In this document: positions 57,449 through 64,000 of the stretch, piece after piece
Position numbering within the stretch: the stretch's first letter is position 1
Layout: each line of letters starts with the position of its first letter
NCBI GenBank assembly: GCA_035652815.1
Contig: DASRDB010000012.1
Coordinates: forward strand, 62,001-126,000
DNA length: 64,000 bases
DNA from: DASRDB01 sp035652815
Lineage (GTDB): Bacteria; Chloroflexota; Ktedonobacteria; Ktedonobacterales; Ktedonobacteraceae
Reading direction: 5' to 3'
Notes under the pieces: generated by a model
Database searches by the model: none
What the model saw: only the letters and a program-made list of their open reading frames with translations
What the model was told of the DNA's origin: nothing
Made by a program: the position numbers and the translations under genes

Positions 57449-60169
57449 ATGTTGAATTCCCAGCAACGACAATCCCTGGCAGCCCTGTTACCGAGAGGGC
57501 AGGTTTTTACCGACCGCACCTCGCTGCTCACCTATGAAGTTGATGCCGGGCTGGATCGCGGTTTGCCTGATGGCGTGGTCTTTCCAAGCACTACAGAAGA
57601 CGTGGCGCGTATTGTGCAATGGGCGGCAAAGCATGGCGTGCCCTTGATCGGGCGGGGCGCGGGCACCGGCCTCTCCGGTGGCGCGGTAGCCGAGCGGGGC
57701 GGGCTGATTGTCGAATTCTCACACATGACCCGCGTGCGCGAGGTTGATGTGCAGGGACGCGAGGCCATAGCCGAACCGGGCCTCATCAACCTGCATCTCG
57801 ACGAGCGGGTCAAGACCAACGATCTCTATTTCCCGCCTGATCCCGCCAGCCAGCGCGCCTCGACCATCGGCGGCAATGTCGCCGAAAACTCCGGCGGGCC
57901 GCACTGCTTCAAGTATGGTGTCACCACCAATTATGTGATCGGCATGGAAGTGGTGCTGGCCGATGGCAGAATTGCGCGTGTAGGAGGCCCTGCTTTCGAT
58001 TATCCCGAGTATGATCTTTGCGGCCTGATTACGGGCAGCGAAGGCATGCTGGCCCTGATGACGGCGATTACGGTGCGACTCGTGCGCAATCCTCCAGGTG
58101 TCAAAACGATGCTGGCCGTTTTCGACTCGGTTGAGCAGGCGGGTAGCGCGGTCTCGGCAGTCATCGCCGCCGGACTGGTTCCGGCCACGATGGAGATGAT
58201 GGACCAGAAGATCATTCGCATCGTCGAGGCTTATGTGCATGGCGGTCTGCCTGTAAACGCGGAAGCGATTCTCATTGTCGAGGTCGATGGCTACCCCGTG
58301 AGCCTGGATGCGCAGATAGAGGAGATCGCGGCTATTCTCCAGGCACAAGGCGGCTACGACCTGCGTATTGCGCGCAACGATGAGGAGCGCAATCAAATCT
58401 GGTTTGCGCGTAAAAGTGCTGCCGGGGCCGTTGCGCGCCTGGCTCCCGCTCAATATACGGTCGATGTCACGGTACCGCGCAGCCGCCTGACTGAGACGCT
58501 GATCGAGGTGAACGCGGTCTGCGAGCGCCATCAACTGCGTGTCGGCTACGTCTTTCACGCTGGAGATGGCAACCTGCACCCGTTGATTCTCATTCCCGAG
58601 CCACAGAACAAAGAACTGATGCAGCGCGTTCATGCCGCCGGACGCGAAACCGTTGAAATTGCGGTGCGCAAGGGCGGCAGTCTGAGCGGCGAACACGGCG
58701 TTGGCATCGAGAAACGCGCCTTCATGCCTCTCATGTTCAACGACGCCGAAATGTCCGCCATGCTCGACATCAAACACGCCTTTGACCCGCGCAACTTGTT
58801 CAACCCCGGCAAAATCTTTCCCGCGCCCAGTGCCGCTCCATCTTCCAATGGGCAGACAATCGACCAGCCAGTACCCGGCAAGCATTTCGCGCCTGCCAAC
58901 GCTCAGGATGCCGCGCAAGGAATGCTCGCTCTCGCCCGCGAAGGCCGGCGCGTTCGTATCAGGGAAAGCACCGATGTGGAAAATATAAAAGGCGAGACGA
59001 CCGGGGAGGCAGCCACCGGAAATGCTGCAAACCCCAGGGCGACCGCGAGGGTCGCCCCTACCATAAACGAATATGGTAGGGGCGACCCTCGCGGTCGCCC
59101 TGGTTCTGCTCCGTCTGAAACCATTCTTACCACTACCAACCTGCATGGCATTATCAGCTACGCGCCCGACGACCTGTACATCACGGTAGGCTCAGGAACT
59201 CCGCTTGCAGAGATTCAATCCTACCTGGGAAATGAAAAGAAATTTGTGCCCCTGGCTTCTCCCTGGCAGGAGCGAACGATTGGCGCACTGGTTGCGGCCA
59301 ATGAGAACGCGCCCTTGCGGATGCGCTACGGCGCGATACGTGACCTTGTGCTATGCGCCACTGTTGCCCTCGCTGATGGACGAGTGATTCGCGTTGGACG
59401 CCCGGTTATTAAAAACGTGGCGGGCTTCGACGTGGTGAAGGTCTTCACGGGTTCGCGTGGCACGCTGGGCCTGCTGACCGAAATCACGCTCAAAACTGCG
59501 GCGCAGCCACGTTTGCGGCGCACCCTCTGCGTGCCCGTCTCCGACCTCCGTCACGGGCTGATCTGGGCGCGGCAGCTCTACCCGCGCTCCCTGGTCGCTT
59601 CTGCCATCCTGCTCTGCCATCTCAGCGCCATCCCTGGCGTTCCAGACAGCCGCTATGCGCTGGTCTACACGGCAGAAGGCATTGCCGAGGATGTAGAGGC
59701 CGAGCTTACCCTGGTGCGCGAATATCTGGAGCAGGCAGGCGCGCCAGAGCCAATCGAGCAGGACACTATCTCGGGTACAGATATCTGGGCCGATACGCTG
59801 AGTCAGGCCCGCGCTTCCATTCACACCCGCACCGGCCTACCTGTTCGCGACCTGCCAGTCTATATACAAGACTCCGCTCCGATCTTGAATGAGCATACCT
59901 TCATTGCGGACTTTGGCAGCGGCTTCCTCTATACGGCTATACCAGCTAACGAGAACGCCCGCACAACCATAGAGCAACTGCGCCAACCTGCCCTGGCGTT
60001 GCAGGGATACTGCATCATCACACATCAGCCGGAAATATGGCAGGAAGACATCGATCGTTGGGGATATACGCCGGATGCGCTGGATGTGATGCGACGTTTG
60101 AAAGAACGGTGGGACCCACAGGGAATATTGCCAGGGTTAGTGCAAAATAATGCGGAAATGGTTGTGTAG
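57449..60169 (+). CDS. Fused glycolate oxidase GlcD-GlcE
   Basis: A 906-residue FAD protein. Residues 1-460 match GlcD: GRGAGTGLSGGAVAERGGLI near 70, GGNVAENSGGPHCFKYGVTT near 145 and the C-terminal GGSLSGEHGVGIEKRAFMPL near 410. The second half, from about residue 480, matches GlcE, with ILTTTNLHGIISYAPDDLYI near 560 and PVIKNVAGFDVVKVFTGSRG near 655. GlcD and GlcE are usually separate subunits that oxidise glycolate to glyoxylate with GlcF. No GlcF Fe-S gene is in the window. A perfect hairpin of family D is translated inside the FAD-binding region of the GlcE half (about residues 530-552). ATG at 57449 follows GAGGTGAGAGCG. Confidence 0.88.
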   Translation: MLNSQQRQSLAALLPRGQVFTDRTSLLTYEVDAGLDRGLPDGVVFPSTTEDVARIVQWAAKHGVPLIGRGAGTGLSGGAVAERGGLIVEFSHMTRVREVDVQGREAIAEPGLINLHLDERVKTNDLYFPPDPASQRASTIGGNVAENSGGPHCFKYGVTTNYVIGMEVVLADGRIARVGGPAFDYPEYDLCGLITGSEGMLALMTAITVRLVRNPPGVKTMLAVFDSVEQAGSAVSAVIAAGLVPATMEMMDQKIIRIVEAYVHGGLPVNAEAILIVEVDGYPVSLDAQIEEIAAILQAQGGYDLRIARNDEERNQIWFARKSAAGAVARLAPAQYTVDVTVPRSRLTETLIEVNAVCERHQLRVGYVFHAGDGNLHPLILIPEPQNKELMQRVHAAGRETVEIAVRKGGSLSGEHGVGIEKRAFMPLMFNDAEMSAMLDIKHAFDPRNLFNPGKIFPAPSAAPSSNGQTIDQPVPGKHFAPANAQDAAQGMLALAREGRRVRIRESTDVENIKGETTGEAATGNAANPRATARVAPTINEYGRGDPRGRPGSAPSETILTTTNLHGIISYAPDDLYITVGSGTPLAEIQSYLGNEKKFVPLASPWQERTIGALVAANENAPLRMRYGAIRDLVLCATVALADGRVIRVGRPVIKNVAGFDVVKVFTGSRGTLGLLTEITLKTAAQPRLRRTLCVPVSDLRHGLIWARQLYPRSLVASAILLCHLSAIPGVPDSRYALVYTAEGIAEDVEAELTLVREYLEQAGAPEPIEQDTISGTDIWADTLSQARASIHTRTGLPVRDLPVYIQDSAPILNEHTFIADFGSGFLYTAIPANENARTTIEQLRQPALALQGYCIITHQPEIWQEDIDRWGYTPDALDVMRRLKERWDPQGILPGLVQNNAEMVV
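59034..59103. repeat. Perfect 32-bp hairpin of family D inside the GlcD-GlcE gene
   Basis: CCAGGGCGACCGCGAGGGTC and onward pairs perfectly over 32 bases around AACGAA. It is read as an Arg/Pro/Gly-rich peptide (PRATARVAPT and GRGDPRGRPG). The copy at 55261 has the same arms with a longer centre. Confidence 0.9.
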
Positions 60170-60252
60170 GGACGCGATGAAGCGCGTTCACCCCGTCGGC
60201 GCATCGGGACACATCAATGGCGGGGTGGACGCGATGAAGCGCGTCCCTACAC
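60164..60252. repeat. Family A palindrome holding both stop codons of convergent genes
   Basis: GTGTAGGGACGCGATGAAGC pairs with its complement at the other end. GTG TAG is the last codon and stop of GlcD-GlcE in the left arm, and GTG TAG is the last codon and stop of the FHA-ABC gene in the right arm on the other strand. The same layout is seen at 47413-47490 with a different sequence. Confidence 0.9.
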
Positions 60253-63138
60253 CTTCACATCCTTTTTCTTCAAAAAGTACCCTATCGCGAGGCCCAACAA
60301 GACAATCATCACGCTCAAGCCAAGCCACATGAACAGGAGGAATTCTTTGGCATCTGACTGTCCATACTGGTAGCTAGCAGTCGTGCCGATAAACTGGTCC
60401 CCCGTGTTGTTCAACAGGCCAACGGATGTGCCCAACGCGGCCATCGCCCAGCGAACGGCGAAAAGCATGCCGAGCGGTTGGAGAAAGCCGCTCTTGAAGG
60501 GAAAGATCGTTCCGGCAAAAATTACCTGGGGAATCAGGATCAAGGGGATGATACTGACGGCCCGGTCATTGTTTGGGGCAACCGCCGAGACGAGCAGGCC
60601 AACCATCAGGCCCGCCAGCGAGGTCAGGGCGAGGGTGATATAGACTTCCATTACCGGGGGGAAGATGATGCCCTGGTGCAGCGGCTCCACAGCGTTCACC
60701 ACAAGCACCAGCACCGCGCTTTGCAGCAGGCACAAAATCCCCAGCACGACAATCTTCGAGAACATGTAGGGCAGGATGCCCAGGTTGACTGTACGCTCGC
60801 GCCGGTAGATGGGCAGTTCTTTGACAATCTCGCGCGCGCCATTGATGCAGCCAAACATGACGGCGGCAAAGGCCATCACGAACAGGACGCGCTGCCCATC
60901 GCCATTGTGATAGGGGCTTGAGACATTATTATACTCAAACAGGCCTGCCACCGTAACGTACTTGAGAATGAGGATCAGGATGCAGGCGATGATGGGCGCT
61001 TGCAGCAACAGGATCAGCAGGTTGCCGGTATCATTGCGCAGCAGCTCGATATAGCGTTGGGAAAGCAATGAGAATTGCTTCCAGGGGTCGCCGCGCTTGA
61101 CAGGCTTCAGGACATTGGGCTGCTGCAAGACTCCGGTACGCATAATGTTGCCTTCCCTGAGCGGCTGAGCAACATACTTCTGATAGTCCGCCGAGTTCTT
61201 AAATTTCTGCTCGGCTTTTGCTGGCGCGTCAGGATTGGCTTTGGTTGGCTCGAGTTCGGCATAGATTTCAGCGAAGTCAGCCTTACCGAAAAAGGCTTTG
61301 GCTTCGTCCGGCGGCCCATAATAGACGAGGCGACCGCCAGAGGCCAGGAAACAGACGTAATCGCAGGCGTTGATGTTGTTAGTGGCGTGCGTCACCAGCA
61401 CGATGGTATGGCCCTTGTCCGCGAGTTTGCGCAGCAGGAACATCATCTTGCGGTCCAGCCCTGGATCAAGGCCGGAAGTAGGCTCATCCAGGAAAAAGAT
61501 GCTGGGCTTGGCGAGCAGTTCGAGGGCAATCGAGACGCGCTTGCGCTGCCCACCGGAGAGCTTATGCACAAGCAGGTTGCGCCGTTCTTCCATGTCCACA
61601 TCCACCAGCACCTCGTCTATGCGCTGCTTAATTTGCTCTTCCGTAAAATCTTCCGGCAGGCGCATTTTGGCGGCATAGTAGAGGGCGCGCTCGACGGTGA
61701 GATCGCGATGCACGATATCATCCTGGGGCACGTAGCCCAACTGCGTGCTGAAGGCGGCGAGCGAGCGGTAATAATCCTGGCCGTTATAGAAAACTTTGCC
61801 ATCGTGCGCGGGTCGCAGGCCGTTGAGCGCATCCATCAACGTCGATTTGCCCGCGCCGGAGCCGCCGACCAGCGCGACAAACTTGCGCGGCGGAATGACC
61901 AGCGAAATATCATTGAGCAGGATCACGCCGTTATTGCCCGTTTTCTTGAGGCCAACAGCGTCGATGCGGATACCCTGGCTCTCGTCAAACTGCCGCAGTT
62001 CTGTGCCTGTAAACGTCAGCCTGTACGGGCCAATGCGTATCTCGTCTCCAACATTGAGCAGGACATTGCTTATCCGCTTCGTATTGACGTAGACATGGTT
62101 GGTGCTGTTCAGGTCAACTAGCTGGTAGGTATTACCCACCCGCTCCAGGCGCGCGTGATGCGCAGATACCTGCGGATGTTTCAGAACCACCATATTATCT
62201 GGGTGCCGCCCGATGGTAATCACCGGAGCCTGCAAGGGAATGGGCTGCATCTCCTGTAACACTTCCTGCGGGCGGCCACTGCCATCGTTATAGGTCAGGG
62301 TGACAAGCGTGCCGTTTTCATCGCCAATACGAAAAATATCGCCTCGCGCCAGGGCTTTGCGGAACTGTTCATCCCCCTGAATATGCCGCCCTTGATAGAG
62401 CAGGCCATTGAGCGTGCGCCCGCCCCTGGCGTTAGGATGTGGGTGTATCAAGACCAGGTCGTTGCCCTGGCGCACAATCTGCGCGTGAAAGGCGGAAACA
62501 ATTGGCTCTGAAATAACAATATCGTTGTGCGGGTCTCGTCCAATCGAGATCACAGGTTTCGTGAGTGGCGTCACCGATCGGTCTTTTGAAATATTTCTGC
62601 TGACCTCTAAGCCTGGCGTCCCTGCTGGCACTCCGGGCGAAGAAGAATTTGGGTCTGGAGCGCGTATCGTACCCGTCATTTGAGCGGGAGGGAGATATCC
62701 ACTGGGCGGCGGTGGATACGGCGTAGGCTGGAGTGGTTGGGATGGCTGCGCGGGAGGCATATACCTGAGCGGCTGGGATGGCTGCACCTGGGGAGGAACA
62801 GGCTGCGCTCCCTGCGACACAACCACCAGTTGGCAGGAGGTTGAGCGTCCTAACGCAATCGTATCGTTTGGCCGGACTATACTCTGCGTCACATCCTGCT
62901 GGTTCACCTTTAGAATATTCTGGGGCGCAAGCTTCTCGATCCAATACTGGCCGTTGTTCTGAACGAGTCGCGCATGATTGCGAGAAACAGTCGGGTCTTT
63001 CAGCACAATATCGTTAACGGGGTCGCGTCCAATCGTAATAATGGTGCCGTTAAGCGGAAAAGTGCTGCCTACCTGCTCCCCTGTGACTACTCGTAAGGCA
63101 AAACGAGGCTGGTTTGATGGTACTCCGTTCACGCGCAT
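60247..63138 (-). CDS. FHA-domain ABC transporter (ATPase-permease fusion)
   Basis: A 963-residue fusion. Three FHA domains lie near residues 15-105 (IITIGRDPVNDIVLKDPTVS), 175-290 (VISIGRDPHNDIVISEPIVS) and 305-390 (VITIGRHPDNMVVLKHPQVS), each with the G-R...S-x2-H phosphothreonine-binding core, although the second reads S-x-FH. The first two are separated by a Pro/Gln-rich linker. The ABC ATPase has ALVGGSGAGKSTLMDALNG near 430, LSGGQRKRVSIALELLAKPS near 535 and Walker B FFLDEPTSGLD near 560. The ABC-2 permease, with about six helices, fills the last 250 residues. It resembles FHA-ABC exporters that respond to Ser/Thr kinases. ATG at 63138, or the GTG two codons on, is a better start than the frame to 63225. 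Confidence 0.92.
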   Translation of the reverse strand: MRVNGVPSNQPRFALRVVTGEQVGSTFPLNGTIITIGRDPVNDIVLKDPTVSRNHARLVQNNGQYWIEKLAPQNILKVNQQDVTQSIVRPNDTIALGRSTSCQLVVVSQGAQPVPPQVQPSQPLRYMPPAQPSQPLQPTPYPPPPSGYLPPAQMTGTIRAPDPNSSSPGVPAGTPGLEVSRNISKDRSVTPLTKPVISIGRDPHNDIVISEPIVSAFHAQIVRQGNDLVLIHPHPNARGGRTLNGLLYQGRHIQGDEQFRKALARGDIFRIGDENGTLVTLTYNDGSGRPQEVLQEMQPIPLQAPVITIGRHPDNMVVLKHPQVSAHHARLERVGNTYQLVDLNSTNHVYVNTKRISNVLLNVGDEIRIGPYRLTFTGTELRQFDESQGIRIDAVGLKKTGNNGVILLNDISLVIPPRKFVALVGGSGAGKSTLMDALNGLRPAHDGKVFYNGQDYYRSLAAFSTQLGYVPQDDIVHRDLTVERALYYAAKMRLPEDFTEEQIKQRIDEVLVDVDMEERRNLLVHKLSGGQRKRVSIALELLAKPSIFFLDEPTSGLDPGLDRKMMFLLRKLADKGHTIVLVTHATNNINACDYVCFLASGGRLVYYGPPDEAKAFFGKADFAEIYAELEPTKANPDAPAKAEQKFKNSADYQKYVAQPLREGNIMRTGVLQQPNVLKPVKRGDPWKQFSLLSQRYIELLRNDTGNLLILLLQAPIIACILILILKYVTVAGLFEYNNVSSPYHNGDGQRVLFVMAFAAVMFGCINGAREIVKELPIYRRERTVNLGILPYMFSKIVVLGILCLLQSAVLVLVVNAVEPLHQGIIFPPVMEVYITLALTSLAGLMVGLLVSAVAPNNDRAVSIIPLILIPQVIFAGTIFPFKSGFLQPLGMLFAVRWAMAALGTSVGLLNNTGDQFIGTTASYQYGQSDAKEFLLFMWLGLSVMIVLLGLAIGYFLKKKDVKV

Positions 63139-63316
63139 GCTCCCACATGTACAAAAACACCTATCGGTCGAGAACAAAGGCAATCTCGTAGAGAGCATTA
63201 TAGTGTAGCATTGGTTGGAGATCAAGTATGCCAGAAATATATTGATATAAAATAAACTTTTTTGCTATTTTCTTATTTGAAAAATGACTCTCAATAAAAA
63301 TACGAGTAATACATCA

Positions 63317-63345
63317 TTGTCAAAAGAGCCAGAACATATTATGAT
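63317..63345 (+). promoter_or_regulatory. Promoter of the second FHA-domain gene
   Basis: TTGTCA and TATGAT are separated by 17 bases, 39 bases before the ATG. The divergent 246-bp gap to the other FHA gene is AT-rich and holds no further gene. Confidence 0.65.
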
Positions 63346-63384
63346 AAACGTCGATTTGAAATTGAGATGGTAGGAGACAGTTAA

Positions 63385-64000
63385 ATGCTTACACAGCGCG
63401 TTCAGCTTCCCTCACTTGAAGTAACGAACAACTGGGATACTTCTAGCAATTCTTATACGCTCTCCAAATCTGTCACCTATATTGGTCATGATCCTCATGA
63501 CGATATCTTCATTGATGCAGGCTTTGTCTCGAGGTCGCATTTAAAAATAGATCGTGTGGGAGATCAGTTTTTCCTTCATCATCCAGGCAGGGGCCGCACG
63601 ACTAACGGCCTTATGTATCAAGAGAGGTATATTCAGGGAACCGAAACCTTCCGTAAGCTGCTGGCCCATGGCGATATATTTCGCATTGGCGACGAACGGG
63701 GAAAGCATATCAGCATTCGCTTTGACGATGGCAGCGAGCAGGATGTTCAAGCCGATGTTCAAGAAATTCGCCTGACTGCGGCACAAGTTTCTATTGGCAG
63801 ATTTCCCGATAATACTGTCGTGCTAGATCATCCACAGGTATCAGCACATCATGCCCGCCTGGTTAAAGCGCAGGGAACGTATCGTATCGAAGACCTGCAC
63901 AGCACCAATCATGTCTATATCAATGGGCAGGCGGTGACGCATCATCTCCTGCAACTCAAGGACGAAATTCGTATCGGGCCGTACAAATTTATTTTCTTCC
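63385..64000 (+). CDS. Second FHA-domain protein, probably an FHA-ABC transporter; 3' end beyond the window
   Basis: An open frame starts at ATG 63385 after AGGAGACAGTTAA and runs without a stop to the window end (205 codons). Two FHA domains are seen: YTLSKSVTYIGHDPHDDIFI near residue 24, with GRTTNGLMYQERYIQGTETF near 72, and VSIGRFPDNTVVLDHPQVSA near 133. They align with the second and third FHA domains of the divergent neighbour (RTLNGLLYQGRHIQGDEQF there); the first is missing. The ATPase and permease expected to follow are outside the window, so the ABC assignment is an inference from the neighbour. Confidence 0.8.
   Translation, partial: MLTQRVQLPSLEVTNNWDTSSNSYTLSKSVTYIGHDPHDDIFIDAGFVSRSHLKIDRVGDQFFLHHPGRGRTTNGLMYQERYIQGTETFRKLLAHGDIFRIGDERGKHISIRFDDGSEQDVQADVQEIRLTAAQVSIGRFPDNTVVLDHPQVSAHHARLVKAQGTYRIEDLHSTNHVYINGQAVTHHLLQLKDEIRIGPYKFIFF

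Noticed and set aside
57719..59146. A 475-codon open frame antisense to GlcD-GlcE
   Set aside because: The plus-strand gene has continuous family motifs throughout, and the antisense product is arginine- and histidine-rich without motifs.
1..64000. CRISPR arrays, tRNA and rRNA genes
   Set aside because: No regularly spaced direct repeats and no tRNA-like TpsiC/anticodon arrangements or rRNA sequence were seen on reading both strands. The repeats present are palindromes, singly placed.

Overview
The window reads as chromosomal DNA from a Chloroflexota bacterium, most likely class Ktedonobacteria. This rests on gene content, not on a search: FHA-domain/ABC-transporter fusions, a proline-rich LytR-CpsA-Psr protein, many GAF/LuxR signalling parts, several GT4 and GT39-like glycosyltransferases, and dense families of palindromic intergenic repeats. 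I saw no rRNA, tRNA, CRISPR array, prophage or complete insertion sequence.

Layout. 1-2.2 kb: a GT39/YkcB-like membrane glycosyltransferase. 2.5-8.4 kb: an accessory, conflict-type island with an adenine methylase of the type ISP/IIG kind that lacks helicase and nuclease parts, a DUF4291 gene coupled to an unrecognised 164-residue gene, and a frameshifted Rhs remnant ending in a deaminase-fold toxin domain (HAE plus PC-x3-C). 8.4-10.4 kb: a GAF-GAF-kinase-LuxR fusion with a long structured leader. 10.9-21.1 kb: housekeeping genes (MazG, a SpoT-like HD protein, a methyltransferase, a TPR protein, PolX, ribosomal L25, a GT4 enzyme). 21-30.5 kb: a PIG-V-like enzyme, a KGG-motif protein, an ArsR-like regulator with an MFS pump, hydantoinase A and B, an RibD-type reductase and an AraC regulator. 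30.7-34.5 kb: a co-oriented run Ser/Thr kinase - RidA - DnaA - HAD phosphatase. 34.8-44.3 kb: envelope genes (TolB-like lipoprotein, LCP protein, GT4, GT39-like enzyme with a 38-residue membrane peptide, FtsH-like protease). 44.5-51.1 kb: RsmD, two VOC proteins, a HAD hydrolase, an alpha/beta hydrolase and TspO. 51.3-60.2 kb: a GH3 lipoprotein, acyl-CoA synthetase, thioesterase, a two-gene MaoC dehydratase plus FabG-like operon, and a fused GlcD-GlcE oxidase. 60.2-64 kb: two divergent FHA-ABC transporters, the second cut by the window edge.

The strongest unexplained structure is the set of palindromic elements. At least four sequence families recur, mostly within about 50 bases after a stop codon. 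Some supply the stop codons of convergent genes. Others lie inside reading frames and are translated: a 168-bp element flanked by an 8-bp direct repeat in the sensor kinase, a 70-bp perfect hairpin in GlcD-GlcE, and an element in the N-terminus of the GH3 lipoprotein. The other main leads are the deaminase toxin with its candidate immunity gene, the kinase with its own DNA-binding output domain behind a structured leader, and three small genes under 75 residues.
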